Positions 11,791-22,330 are shown, numbered from the stretch's first letter. The stretch: DNA of 64,000 bases from Heterostelium album PN500 (GCF_000004825.1 NW_008805092.1:248001-312000); one strand, 5' to 3'. The notes: generated by a model not told the origin, from the letters alone. Program-made: numbers and translations.

Positions 11791-13313
11791 ACATATCATA
11801 TCATCATTTTTAAAATGGCATGCTATCTACATATGCAAAAAAAGAAAGAAAGAAAGAATTACCACTGAGAGATCAACTTAACTTTGAATGTTCGAGGTAC
11901 CTCACTGTATAGAATACCAATAAATCAAATAAACAACAAATATTGTGTTTTTTTTATTTTTTATTTTTCGAATGCAAGTGTTAAGATTTGATCAAAATTA
12001 TTTTTTATGCACGTTCATTAGAATATTATTTTATATAAATACAAAAACCATCAAAATTTTATTAAATAGTCTACCTTTTATGTTATTAGCAAAATTGATA
12101 AATTATTTAGCCAATAATTTAGTATGATTAAGCTTGGTGTAAACGATAATAGAGAAATATGTAGTTCAACACTGACAGTATTGGTTTACCAACAAAAAAG
12201 AACTTGGCAGATCAAAGTCAATCTAATTTTCATTTACTATCATATAAATAAATCTAGAGTAAATCCATAGAGTTATATTGTAATGCTTCTCTCTTCATTG
12301 ATGATTAACACTTTTGTGTTTCAAAATTTATAGTTAATTTTTATAAAATAATTATTATGGTGATTGTTAATTTTCTCTAAAGGTATATATTTCCTTTTAG
12401 ATCCTATTATATTACATCTTTATCAATTAATCTTTTAGGGATATTCCAATATGACAACAACATTAAAATATTGTAAAAAGTTTATTATTTATATATTTAA
12501 TCTAATCAGAAGAATAATAATTTATATTGATTTATCATATTAAATTTAATTGGTTTAACTTATTAAAATATAAACACAAGTCTTTATTTAATATAGACTG
12601 GGAAAGCAATTAAAGAAACAAGAAAATAATATCAATCCTATCCTAAAACCGGCTAATAAATTACACCAAAAATTTTGAACTCTAAAGTAATATTTTTATT
12701 TAATAAGAATTATAAAGATGTAACCAATTGCTGATAAAGTATAATTGACAAGAATAGCATAGTCTATCTTATTTCTAATAACAAATTCCTAATATTCTAT
12801 TAGGAGAATTTATTTATTAAACATATGATCAAAATGATATTGAGGTAAACCATCATTAAAAAAATGATGTCAGTAGTAACTTTTACAAAACCACTCAAAA
12901 AAAATGAATCAACACAATTCTCATACTACAAAGAGTGAAAAATACGCATTTTGATAAGATAGTTTGTATAAAAATTTATTCTATTCAATCAATTGGTTAT
13001 CATCATATTTATGTTCAATCACACACCAAGTCAGTCTAAAACAACTTTTAGTAAGATCAACATCAAATATCATTGAATTTACCACTCGCATAGAGACAAA
13101 TTGTTTTTTACCACACCTCATTCTCACCTTTTTTGGGTTTTGAATACAATTCTCTTGATAGGATAGTGGTGGTGGTTGTTCATCATTTTTTTAATGTTTA
13201 TTTTGGGAGTGTCGTCAATATTCCTAAATCTATTTAAACAATCATATTTTATCAAAATATTTATAAAACCATAGATAAAATTAAATAAAATAAAGGGATT
13301 CGATTTATAGAAA
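11791..13313. other. intergenic, left edge of the accessory region
   Basis: A+T-rich spacer after the RhoGAP gene. It contains poly(A)-signal-like sites near 11920 and a T-run at about 11947. It leads into the promoter of the first peptide gene. Short open frames here (for example 11945-12127) show no coding signature. No RNA gene or mobile element recognised. Confidence 0.5.
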
Positions 13314-13580
13314 ATGTTAATAAGTAAGTTTATTTAATTTTTTTTTAAAATTAAAAATTTTAATAAATATAAACCTAATTTGTTTATTTTTGCTTTCCCA
13401 AAAGAAAATTTAAATAATAATTTCTTTTTAGTTAAATCAAGCATAATGACCAACATTAATAACTCTTTAAATTCTCTATCAAACGAAGGAATTATTAGTA
13501 TTTCAGCCAAGAACTCCACTAGTACTACTGTACCAAAATCTGAACAAAATTTTTCAAAACCATTTTGGAATGTTTGTTAA
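13314..13580 (+). CDS. small peptide gene, copy A (diverged, 52 aa)
   Basis: Two exons, 13314-13323 and 13432-13580, with a phase-1 GT-AG intron directly after ATG-TTA-ATA-A, the same position as in all other copies. The product starts MLII, has an Asn/Ser/Ile/Thr-rich middle and ends SKPFWNVC. It is the most diverged copy along with copy K; only the gene structure, the MLI start, the polar middle and the KPFW-V end are held. The shared promoter block and the 3' hairpin are not clearly recognisable here. Function unknown. No signal peptide or membrane span is visible. Confidence 0.65.
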
Positions 13581-13864
13581 AAACTTCACAACAGACTATT
13601 AATAAAAAATAAAAAAATATAATTTTTAAGTTTACCGATAATAAATACACCAATTATAATTATTCCTTTTATAAATAAAGAATTTCAACTCTAAATACTA
13701 TTTTTATTAATTTACATTTTAAAAAATATATTTAAATTTTACTATAAATATCACTTTATAAATATGGAATAAAGTAAATGATTTGATTTGAATTTTTATA
13801 TACAATTTTATTTTTAAATTAATAAATAAATAAAAATATTAAAAGAATTAATATTTTTTGATAC

Positions 13865-13886
13865 AAAGAATAAATTGATATTCTTT
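13865..13886 (-). terminator. conserved 3' hairpin of peptide gene B
   Basis: Perfect 8-bp stem, AAAGAATA against TATTCTTT with a 6-base loop, 52 bases after the stop of copy B. The same element follows copies C-H and J. A role in 3' end formation or mRNA stability is inference. Confidence 0.6.
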
Positions 13887-13937
13887 TTGTGAAATTATAC
13901 TATATATTATATGTATAAAAATATATAAATGGTAGTT

Positions 13938-14177
13938 TTACCAAACAGCCCAGAAAGGTTTTACAACTTTTGTTCCACTGATTTGATTCAATGAATCTTT
14001 AATATTTGAATTGTTCATTGAAATAGTTGAATCTTTGGAAATCATTGTAAAGTTCAATTGATTTCCAGATGAAAATGTGATATTCTTTAAGTTATCTGTT
14101 AAAAATTAAAAAATAAAAAGTTAATTTTAATAATAGATTGTTTTATTTAATTTTAAAGATCACTTACTGATTAACAT
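13938..14177 (-). CDS. small peptide gene, copy B (55 aa)
   Basis: Minus strand, exon 1 14177-14168 and exon 2 14095-13938. Ten coding bases (ATG TTA ATC A) are followed by a GTAAGTG donor; the acceptor is TTTTAACAG. The joined product begins MLINNLKNITFSSGNQ, continues through NFTMISKDS and MNNSNIKDS, and ends GTKVVKPFWAVW. It is hydrophilic with a tryptophan-rich end, without a signal peptide. It lies downstream of CXC gene 1 in the same orientation. An intron this close to the start is also a habit of other dictyostelid small-protein families such as hssA-like genes, but the protein sequence is not of that type. Function unknown. Confidence 0.75.
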
Positions 14178-14600
14178 TTTTAAATTTATTTTTAATATTT
14201 ATTTTAAAATTAAAGTTTAAAGTTTATATTTATTTAATTAATTTGATGATTTAAATGAAATGAAATCAAATTCTATTTATATGTTTTGAAATTGAATGAA
14301 AAATGATTTATTTGATTGTTTTAAAATTTAAAAGATATAAAACAACCCAATAATTATGATGTTAATTTTAAAGTAAATATCAGTGTGTGTTGATTCAATC
14401 ATTTTAACTGATTCATCTTGTAATTCGAAATTAGAATTGTTAAATTTTAATTAAATGTATATTAAAATAGATATTCAATGTTAAATCAGTCAAATTGTGT
14501 TTTATCATCATCCTCTTTTATCAATTTATAGAAATTATACAAATGACATCAACATTTTTTAAAATAAAAATAATATTAACAAACTTGTGTTTTCTAGTAG
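14178..14600 (-). promoter_or_regulatory. shared promoter block upstream of copy B
   Basis: Read on the minus strand it contains, in order, the common elements AACACAAGTTTGTTAAT, GTTGATGTCATTTGT, GATTGAATCAACACACACTG, a TTTTAAATTTTAAAACAATC stretch and a TATA box ATATAAATAG. The same series precedes copies C to H. Confidence 0.65.
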
Positions 14601-14767
14601 ATAAAAAATAAATAAATTAAATGTATCTATTAAGCAACAGATAATAGATAGTATGAGTTTAGAATAAAAAAATATTATATGAAAAATTTCAAATAAAACA
14701 TTAATTTTAATGATGACACTTTAATGATAGTATTATTACTACTCCAAGGGGTAAAAGAGTTTGTTTA

Positions 14768-15847
14768 TCAGACTAGTTTAGCTTTCTTATGTCTGCTGTC
14801 ATTGTCTTCATGGTCAGATTCTTCAGAGATGGAGATATCAGTTGGTGGGTTTCCTTCTGTGACTGCTGCAGAAACGTCAGTGGTGGTGGTGATCGCAACC
14901 TGTTGCTGATTTTGAGGTTCGACGGTGGTTGTTGTGGTTGTTGTTGTTGCAACCATCCAAGGCCAGACATCTGGTATACCATACTTGTGCTCAACTATAT
15001 GTTTTGCAAGGTCAAAAGATACACCTCGAACAAAGTAACTTCTAATATTGCAGTATTCGAAAAAGAATTTCATTTTGCACATCTCGTGTACAACTGAATC
15101 GATGTTCCATCTACTTTCTAATGTTCCATCGATAAAGCCATGACAAAGTGTGCTGTCAGATCTCAGCTTTAGACCGAACACTGCTAGTGCATCGACCAGT
15201 AGTTTCTTTCTCTTTTCTTGTTCTGTGATACGTAGTCTTTTTCTCTCTGCCTGCTCAATGGAAGCTCTTAGAATGTTGATCATTTCTTGAAATTCACATC
15301 GGCCTCTGAGATAGTGATCTACTAAATATCTATTCGATGAATCGATAACGATATCCGAAGGAAAGTCAGTTTCTAATTTCTGTTTTCTCCTGTTGTGCTC
15401 GATTAAGAATGTTGTTTTAGCAGGATTGACGAAATGATAAATCAATCGAAAGATAACAACATTTCTCCACACAGGAAAGAAGTACTCGTCATTTGGCAAA
15501 CCATTGTAGCATTTACCCTTGCATTTACACTTTGGTGAGCAACCAACACCTTTCTTTCTGCATCCACACGCATTGTGACACACCGAATTGTAGGCAGACA
15601 TCTTGGAGCATGAACATTTATTTTTAACTACCACTGTTGTTGGTGTAGTAGTAGTAGTTGTTGTTTCTGTTGCTGTTGTAGATGTCAGTAACGACTCTGG
15701 AGTAACATCTCTAGCACCGCTATTTGATACGGACAAAATGGTTGTTGTTGTAGATGAATCTGCAGGTTGGTATTCATTTATATTGGTTGTGGTTGTAGTT
15801 GTTGGTATATCTATTGAAGAGATAGTATTATGATGTGTGTATTCCAT
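14768..15847 (-). CDS. CXC-domain (tesmin/TSO1-like) protein 1
   Basis: Single-exon gene, 359 residues, ATG at 15847. After a Thr-rich N-terminus, residues 78-113 hold nine cysteines spaced as in tesmin/TSO1 CXC modules: KCSC, C-x3-CGC, GVGC, KCKC and GKCYN. Canonical family members carry two such zinc-binding modules and bind DNA; here only one is seen. A charged helical stretch (about 190-225) follows, then a block containing LVDALAVFGLKLRSDS and MCKMKFFFEYCNI, then a Thr/Gln-rich tail with basic residues at the end (HKKAKLV). A nuclear DNA-binding role is plausible but inferred. It is an inverted duplicate of the gene at 17484-18662, and peptide gene B follows it. Confidence 0.8.
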   Translation of the reverse strand: MEYTHHNTISSIDIPTTTTTTNINEYQPADSSTTTTILSVSNSGARDVTPESLLTSTTATETTTTTTTPTTVVVKNKCSCSKMSAYNSVCHNACGCRKKGVGCSPKCKCKGKCYNGLPNDEYFFPVWRNVVIFRLIYHFVNPAKTTFLIEHNRRKQKLETDFPSDIVIDSSNRYLVDHYLRGRCEFQEMINILRASIEQAERKRLRITEQEKRKKLLVDALAVFGLKLRSDSTLCHGFIDGTLESRWNIDSVVHEMCKMKFFFEYCNIRSYFVRGVSFDLAKHIVEHKYGIPDVWPWMVATTTTTTTTVEPQNQQQVAITTTTDVSAAVTEGNPPTDISISEESDHEDNDSRHKKAKLV

Positions 15848-15936
15848 TCTATAACTTGGTATGAAAATAAAATAACTATAGAGCCACTTGTAGCCTATTT
15901 TATACTAAAAATAAAAGATAAATTGTTCATTTTTTG

Positions 15937-15985
15937 TTTGTCAATTGATTGACAAAGATATTGAATCATCCTTTTGATTGAACAA
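15937..15985 (-). promoter_or_regulatory. CXC1 upstream elements: palindrome plus conserved motif
   Basis: 15937-15956 is an inverted repeat with 9-base arms (TTTGTCAAT and ATTGACAAA) and a 2-base spacer, about 90 bp before the start codon. Next to it, 15963-15985 read on the minus strand (CAATCAAAAGGATGATTCAA) recurs at 17357-17377 ahead of CXC gene 2 at almost the same distance, so it is a candidate shared regulatory site. Confidence 0.5.
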
Positions 15986-16344
15986 TTAATATTAAATAAT
16001 AAAAAAAAAGATAAAAGAAATTTTGTCAATCAGAAAAAATGATTGATTTTGGTTTTTTTTTTTTTTGTTAAAAAGAAAACAAAAACAACCCCAACCTCAG
16101 ATTTCTACAAAAATACTTTTTAATTTAGAGAGATTTAAATTTTTAATTATCTTTTAGGTTCCCTCAATTGGTCCTTAAAAGGAAAAGATGTACTCTAAAT
16201 CTAAAGAAAAAATGACTTTCAAATAAAAAAAGAATTAATTTAAAAAAAAAAAAATTTTTAAAAAGATTATAATTTTTATATACAATTTTATTTTTAAATT
16301 AATAAATAAATAAAAATATTAAAAGAATTAATATTTTTTGATAC

Positions 16345-16366
16345 AAAGAATAAATTGATATTCTTT
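16345..16366 (-). terminator. conserved 3' hairpin of peptide gene C
   Basis: Same 8-bp AAAGAATA/TATTCTTT stem and 6-base loop as at copy B, about 50 bases past the stop codon of copy C. Confidence 0.6.
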
Positions 16367-16414
16367 TTGTGAAATTATTTGTTTTGACATAAATAAAAAA
16401 TTGTTTGATTTGAT

Positions 16415-16660
16415 TTACCAAACAGCCCAGAAAGGTTTTACAACTTTTGTTCCACTGGTTTGATTGAATGAATCTTTAATATTTGAATTGTTCTTTGAAA
16501 TATTTGAATCTTTTGGAATCATTGTAAAGTTCAATTTATTTCCAGATGAAAATGTGATATTCTTTAAGTTGTCTGTTGTTAAAAATTAAAAAATAAAATA
16601 TTAATTATAACAAATTTATTTAAATTTATTTAATTTTAAAGATCACTTACTGATTAACAT
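16415..16660 (-). CDS. small peptide gene, copy C (55 aa)
   Basis: Minus strand, exon 1 16660-16651, exon 2 16572-16415, intron in the standard position. The product has the family start MLINNLKNITFSSGN and end GTKVVKPFWAVW, with local changes (MIPKDSNISKNNS). It lies in the space between the two head-to-head CXC genes, upstream of CXC1 rather than after a CXC gene. The full reading frame with only conservative changes argues that it is functional. Confidence 0.75.
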
Positions 16661-17070
16661 TTTTAATTATTTTTTAATATATTGTGTTTTTTTAAATTAA
16701 AGTTTTAAGTTTATATTTATTTAATTAATTAGATGATTAAAAGAAATGAAATCAAATCCTATTTATATGTTTTGAAATTGAACGAAAAATGATTTATTTG
16801 ATTGTTTTAAAATTTAAAAGATAAAACCAAAATCCAATAATTATGATGTTTGTTTTAAAGTAAATATCAGTGTGTGTTGATTCAATCATTTTAACTGATT
16901 TATCTTGTAATTCGAAAGTAGAAAATAATAATAAAAGTTAAAAGAGTATAAAAAAGATAAACAATGTAAAATCAGTAAAATAGTATATCATCATCACCAT
17001 TTTTTGTAATTATATAAATGTCATCAACATTTTAAGTGAAAAAAAAAATCAACCAAACTTGTGTTTTCCT
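16661..17070 (-). promoter_or_regulatory. shared promoter block upstream of copy C
   Basis: Minus-strand copy of the family promoter: AACACAAGTTTG near 17065, GATGACATTTATA near 17020, TTGAATCAACACACACTG near 16880, and the ATATAAATAGGATTTGATTT TATA region near 16762. Confidence 0.6.
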
Positions 17071-17483
17071 AATTTTATTTTTATTAATAATGATTTTAAT
17101 CAATCTATTAAATAACTACTATTTTATCTTTATTTTGTATATACATTTTTTTAAAATTTTATTTTTTTTTTTCTCTTGAGACTTTTAAATCATTATCCTT
17201 TTGTTTCTTTACAATCCAACAAATCATTATCCTTTTGTTTTGGCTTGTAAGAGGGTGGGGTTTTTTTTAAATTTTTATTTTTTATATGTGGTTGTATTCA
17301 AAATGGAATCTATAGCAGTGATTGAATTATAACAAGTGTTATTATCATGATGTCAATCAAAAAGGATGATTCAACTATAATACGCTGATCAATTAGTTGA
17401 TTTAAAAACAACATGAAAACAAATTTGTTTTAATAAAAGATAGAGTTTATATAGTTATAAATTCTCACAGTTATGTATATATA
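17071..17483 (+). promoter_or_regulatory. 5' flank of CXC gene 2
   Basis: Contains CAATCAAAAAGGATGATTCA at 17357-17376, the counterpart of the CXC1 upstream motif, 107 bp before the ATG. Also present are a T-run near 17161-17171 and two copies of AAATCATTATCCTTTTGTTT (about 17186 and 17220). No gene seen. Confidence 0.5.
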
Positions 17484-18662
17484 ATGGAATACATACATCA
17501 TAATACTATCTCTTCAATCGATATACCAACAACTGCAACTACAACTACAACCAATAGAAATGAACAACACCAACTTACAGATTCAATTACGTTATCAACA
17601 GAATCTACAGATTCTTTTACTTTATCACCAGAATGTACTGATTCTTTTACATTATCACCAGTATACACCGATTCTTTTACATTATCACCAGAATCTACAA
17701 TCTCAACAACAACAACAACTACTACTACACCAACAACAGTGGTAGTTAAAAATAAATGTTCATGCTCCAAGATGTCTGCCTACAATTCGGTGTGTCACAA
17801 TGCGTGTGGATGCAGAAAGAAAGGTGTTGGTTGCTCACCAAAGTGTAAATGCAAGGGTAAATGCTACAATGGTTTGCCAAATGACGAGTACTTCTTTCCT
17901 GTGTGGAGAAATGTTGTTATCTTTCGATTGATTTATCATTTCGTCAATCCTGCTAAAACAACATTCTTAATCGAGTACAACAGGAGAAAACAGAAATTAG
18001 AAACTGACTTTCCTTCGGATATCGTTGTCGATTCATCGAATAGATATGTAGTAGATCGCTATCTCAGAGGTCATTATGAATTTCAAGAAATGATCGACAG
18101 AATAAAAGCATCGATAGAACAAGAGAAGAGAAATAGACAAATCATCAAGGAACAAGGAGAGAGAAAGAAACTACTGGTCGATGCACTAGCAGTGTTCGGT
18201 CTAAAGCTGAGATCTGACAGCTCACTTTGTCGTGGTTTTATCAATGGAACGTTAGAGCGTCGATGGAACATCGATTCAGTTGTACACGAGATGTGCAAAA
18301 TGAAATACTTTTTCGAATACTGCAATATTCAAGGTTACATCAGAGGTAGATCTTTTGACGAGGCAAAAGATATCGTTGAGCGTAAGTTTGGCATACCAAA
18401 TGTCTGGCCTTGGATGGTTCCAACAACAACAACAACCACCACCGTCGAACCTCAAAATCAGCAACAAGTTGCAACAACAACCACTTCTACCACTACCACT
18501 ACCACTACCACCAAAGTTTCTAGACCTGTTACTGAAGGAAACCCACCCGAAATCAACAATCCTGAAGACCCTCACCGTGAAGACAATGACAGCAGACGAA
18601 AGAGACCTAGGCTAGTCTTACATTCACCCCTTTCAAAGATATTCGACACACTTAAGAATTAG
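17484..18662 (+). CDS. CXC-domain (tesmin/TSO1-like) protein 2
   Basis: Single exon, 392 residues, the inverted partner of the gene at 14768-15847. Residues 31-71 hold four near-identical 10-residue repeats (type STDSFTLSPE) absent from CXC1. The nine-cysteine CXC module occupies about 92-127 and is identical to that of CXC1. The central helical region and the LVDALAVFGLKLRSDS block are strongly conserved. The tail has longer Thr runs and ends in a basic stretch (SRRKRPRLVLHS) that resembles a nuclear localisation signal. Peptide gene D follows 440 bp downstream in the same orientation, mirroring CXC1-B. DNA binding is inferred from the domain. Confidence 0.8.
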   Translation: MEYIHHNTISSIDIPTTATTTTTNRNEQHQLTDSITLSTESTDSFTLSPECTDSFTLSPVYTDSFTLSPESTISTTTTTTTTPTTVVVKNKCSCSKMSAYNSVCHNACGCRKKGVGCSPKCKCKGKCYNGLPNDEYFFPVWRNVVIFRLIYHFVNPAKTTFLIEYNRRKQKLETDFPSDIVVDSSNRYVVDRYLRGHYEFQEMIDRIKASIEQEKRNRQIIKEQGERKKLLVDALAVFGLKLRSDSSLCRGFINGTLERRWNIDSVVHEMCKMKYFFEYCNIQGYIRGRSFDEAKDIVERKFGIPNVWPWMVPTTTTTTTVEPQNQQQVATTTTSTTTTTTTTKVSRPVTEGNPPEINNPEDPHREDNDSRRKRPRLVLHSPLSKIFDTLKN

Positions 18663-18689
18663 ATAAATAAAGTTGAATAACACCAAATT

Positions 18690-19102
18690 GATTAAAACAC
18701 AAACTTGTTATTACATTTTTTTATCTGCATAATAATGTTGATGACATTTGTATTATTAAAAAATATTAATAATAAGATGATGATATACTGTTTGACAGAT
18801 TTAATATTATATATCTATTTATTTTTAAATTACTTTTTAACTAATACACTTTTTATTTTTAAATTCTTATTTCGAAGTACAAGATAAATCAGTTAAAGTG
18901 ATTGAATCAACACACACTGATATTTACTTTAAAACAAACATCATCAATTTTGGGTTGTTTTATATCTTTTAAATTTTAAAACAATCAAATAAATCATTTT
19001 CCATTCAATTTCAAAACATATAAATAGAATTTGATTTCATTTCATTTAAATCATCAAATTAATTAAATAAATTTAATCTTTAAAATTTAATTTAATAAAA
19101 AA
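18690..19102 (+). promoter_or_regulatory. shared promoter block upstream of copy D
   Basis: Contains AACACAAACTTGTTATTACA, GTTGATGACATTTGTATTAT, ATTGAATCAACACACACTGA (about 18900), the AAATTTTAAAACAATC stretch and the TATA box ACATATAAATAG (about 19016). Confidence 0.65.
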
Positions 19103-19346
19103 ATGTTAATCAGTAAGTGATCTTTAAAATAAATAAATTTTTAATTATTTGATTTAAATTAACATTTTATTTTTTTAATTTTTAACAGATAACTTAAAGA
19201 ATATCACATTTTCATCTGGAAATCAATTAAACTTTACAATGATTTCAAAAGATTCCAAAATTTCAATGAACAATTCCAATATTAAAGATTCATTTAATCA
19301 AATCAGTGCAACAAAAGTTGTAAAACCTTTCTGGGCTGTTTGGTAA
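19103..19346 (+). CDS. small peptide gene, copy D (55 aa)
   Basis: Exon 1 19103-19112 and exon 2 19189-19346, joined to a product with start MLINNLKNITFSSGNQ and end SATKVVKPFWAVW. It is one of the copies closest to the family consensus. It follows CXC gene 2 and precedes a dead third CXC gene. Donor GTAAGTGA and acceptor TTTTAACAG are clean. Function unknown. Confidence 0.78.
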
Positions 19347-19387
19347 ATCTACCAATTAATTATTTAAACTAAACCATATATTCACAA

Positions 19388-19439
19388 AAAGAATATCAAT
19401 TTATTCTTTGTATCAAAAAATATTAATTCTTTTAATATT
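19388..19439 (+). terminator. tandem 3' hairpins of peptide gene D
   Basis: 19388-19409 is the AAAGAATA/TATTCTTT stem with a 6-base loop. 19419-19439 is a second perfect stem, AATATTAA against TTAATATT with a 5-base loop. Both recur, in this order, after most copies of the family. Confidence 0.65.
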
Positions 19440-19594
19440 TTAATTTATTTATTAATTTAAAATAATAAAATCTATAAAAAATAAATTTGTATTTTAAAAA
19501 TTATTTCCTTTTTTTTAATTATTCTGATATTATGTATAAAAAATATTATTTACTTTAAATAGAAGAGTGTTCTTTGTTTTTGATAATATTTTTT

Positions 19595-20021
19595 GAAAAA
19601 AAGGAGAAACTACAGGATGCACCTGCAGTGTTCAATCTCAATCTGACGGTTCTATTTGAAGTGGCTTAATAAATGGAACATCAGATATTAAACTGAACAT
19701 CGATAGTATGGTGAACAGAATAGGGAAAATAAATTAATTTTTTTCGAACAATTCAGAACTAGAGGTTATACCAGTAGACAAATATGTCATATCTTTTGAT
19801 CAAAAAAATAAATTGTTATGAGAAAGAATGGTATATCAATTGTTTGGACTTGGAAAGCTGCTACAACAACCACTTTAATTAACTCAAAGAAAGAAAAAGG
19901 TTATGACAAACACCCCAAAGTCACATCCACAGTCATAATACAGAACATACACCAAATATCTCCAACTTTGAAGACTCTGATCATGAATACAATGAATAAT
20001 GACATAAGAAAGCAAAATTAG
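19595..20021 (+). pseudogene. third CXC-family gene, 3' half only, decayed
   Basis: Around 19600-19690 the reading resembles the KKLLVDALAVFGLKLRSDS region of the CXC proteins but is interrupted. Near 19755 there is a relic of FFEYCNI, then 19818-20021 reads KNGISIVWTWKAATTTT, matching YGIPDVWPWMVATTTT, and ends like the CXC tails. The CXC module itself is missing. Several stops and frame changes make it a dead paralogue. It keeps the unit order CXC gene then peptide gene (E). Confidence 0.7.
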
Positions 20022-20284
20022 TACTAAAACAAACAGAGTAAAAGTAAACAAAACAAAAATTTTACCATAATGAGATAGTGCCAGCTTTAAAATCGTAAAA
20101 AATATGTTTTATTTTTAATTAATTAATTATTTACCACTAATACAATCTTAATACAACCATCAGTTTATGATTTTTTTTATTAAAATTAAATATTAAATTA
20201 TTTAAAATATTTTATTGTTTTTATTGTTGTCTATTAAACAATAGATATTGAATTAATTAATCATTGAAAATAATATAATCTATT

Positions 20285-20698
20285 AGAAAACACAAGTTTG
20301 TTAATAATCATAAAAATGTTGATGTCATTTTTAAAATTACAAAAAATGACTTTATCAGATGATGATGATATACTATTTGACTGATTTAACATTGTATATC
20401 TTTTTTTTATACACTTTTTATTAAAAATTATAAAATTCTAATTTTGTGTTACAAGTAGAATCAGTTAAAATGATTGAATCAACACACATTGATATATACT
20501 TTAAAACAAACATCATAATTATTGGGTTGTTTTATATCTTTTAAATTTTAAAACAATCAAATAAATAATTTTTCGTTCAATTTCAAAACATATAAATAGG
20601 ATTTGATTTCATTTCATTTAAATCATCAAATTAATTAAATAAATTTAAACTTAAAACTTTAATTTAATAAAACAAAATATTATAAAATAAATTTAAAA
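20285..20698 (+). promoter_or_regulatory. shared promoter block upstream of copy E
   Basis: AACACAAGTTTGTTAATAAT near 20289, GATGATGATATACTATTTGA near 20360, TTGAATCAACACACATTGAT near 20475, TATA box ACATATAAATAGG near 20588. Confidence 0.65.
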
Positions 20699-20942
20699 AT
20701 GTTAATCAGTAAGTGATCTTTAAAATTTTATATTTTTAATTATTTGATTAAATTAACATTTTATTTTTTAATTTTTAACAGATAACTTAAAGAATTTCAC
20801 ATTTTCATCTGGAAATCAATTAAACTTTACAATGATTTCAAAAGATTCAACTATTTCAATGAACAATTCAAATATTAAAGATTCATTCAATCAAATCAGT
20901 GGTACAACAAAAGTTGTAAAACCTTTCTGGGCTGTCTGGTAA
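20699..20942 (+). CDS. small peptide gene, copy E (56 aa)
   Basis: Exon 1 20699-20708, exon 2 20782-20942. The product has the family start MLINNLKNFTFSSGNQ and the end SGTTKVVKPFWAVW, one residue longer than copies B-D because of an extra Thr, as in copies G and H. Intact frame, standard splice sites. Confidence 0.77.
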
Positions 20943-20993
20943 ATCAACAATTTATTTATTTTAAAAAAATATATATATAGTAAAATTTCACAA

Positions 20994-21015
20994 AAAGAAT
21001 ATCAATTTATTCTTT
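20994..21015 (+). terminator. conserved 3' hairpin of peptide gene E
   Basis: AAAGAATA/TATTCTTT stem 51 bases past the stop. The second hairpin, AATATTAA/TTAATATT, follows with a shortened loop. Confidence 0.6.
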
Positions 21016-21289
21016 GTATCAAAAAATATTAATTTTTTAATATTTTAATTTATTTATTAATTTACCAATAAAAATGTACATAAACAAATAATTTAATTTA
21101 AATTTAATTAAGTAGTCTTTGTAAAGTTATTTTTTTATTTACTTATTAATTTTAAAAATAAAAATAAAATTATTCATATGATTGTTTATTATATTTTTTT
21201 TTCTTGATTTTCACACGTGTTTTTATCAACAAAAATTGAACTTATCTTAAATAATCTATTCAAGATCTATTAAAGCTTAATGAAAATAT

Positions 21290-21660
21290 AAATGTTATTT
21301 AGATCTTTCAAAAGAATATCTGACTTATTATAAATACGGTATCCAAGTTGGAAAGACGTTTGCTAGATCATGCCCACTTAACTTGGAATTTGTAAAACCA
21401 ATCACCACAGCAGTCTGTAATATGTCACCATGGATGTACGAGGTATCGTGCCATGTGTTGTCCCATCGTTTTAGAAGGTCATTGCTACTATTTCTCATAC
21501 AACTGTAATACCTTGGATGACATTACACAGTGAATAGATTGACCCTGGGGATGCAAGATTTATACAATACAAGTTCTAGCACTTCTAATATTGTTAAAAT
21601 GGTCTCTGTGATTGCTGTTAGTGTTTTTGAAGTTGCCTTTTTGTGGCTGTGCTAGATTTC
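21290..21660 (-). pseudogene. dead copy 1 of an unrecognised gene (X)
   Basis: On the minus strand this matches 23275-24115: AACAGCAATCACAGAGAC, a relic of RVNLFTV and of a cysteine-containing stretch, HGDILQTAVVIGFTNSKL, then a stop. The frames are broken. Neither copy gives an intact frame and I do not recognise the protein family. The region is richer in G+C than its surroundings, as coding relics here are. Confidence 0.45.
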
Positions 21661-22139
21661 AAAAATATTAAAGAATACATATAATTTGTGGTATAAAGGT
21701 TGTGAACCCTATCAATTTGGGTTCTATCTATTTGAAGAGAAATTAACAAATATAATCATACCTAAATACGTATCAAATATAATCGATATGATCATATCTT
21801 GGAGTTAAAACTATCTACTCTGACACCCTGAAATTCCAACAGATAGAACGATTACCCAAAAATTCAAATTTTATAACCTTTTTAAAGATCATCTATAAAC
21901 CAACAATTAAAAGTCTTTAGTTATATTTTAATGGTAAAAGAAAAATATCTGATCATTTTATTTCTCTCTGGAGTGTTACAATTAGAATAATCTAAATCTT
22001 TAAATTACAAAATGAATCAATATATGTAATACATTGTGAAACAATTTCATTGTTCAATATCTTAAACACTTTCCTACTTTTAGTTTTGAATAGTATAAAT
22101 AGATTATCAAATCAGTCCACAAATATTTACAAGATTATA
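21661..22139. other. intergenic spacer
   Basis: A+T-rich DNA with no open frame of note. It contains the 5' flank of the broken gene X copy 1 and a stretch (about 22079-22150) similar to the segment before the low-complexity relic of the next unit. Confidence 0.4.
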
Positions 22140-22330
22140 ATAAACAAACCACAACATCAACAACAACATGAATAACAATAGCACAACTACAGCTACAACC
22201 TATTTCCAAAGAATTAAAGGAATACGCAATTAGATGATAAAATAGAACAACTTTAAGTTAAAACAAATGATGCAACAACAATCGTCAACATTGATCAATG
22301 CAACAAAATGTAGTTCAGTTTAATTAATTT
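22140..22330 (+). repeat. relic of a low-complexity coding segment, copy 1
   Basis: AAC/ACA-rich DNA, then AAAGAATTAAAGGAATA, ATGATAAAATAGAACAACTT and CAACAATCGTCAACATTGAT. The same series occurs at 24890-25130 and, shorter, at 27800-27960. In translation it gives fragments such as VIKELKE and NDATTIVNIDQ broken by stops. It is probably the worn end of a Thr/Asn-rich gene carried along in the duplicated unit. Confidence 0.55.
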
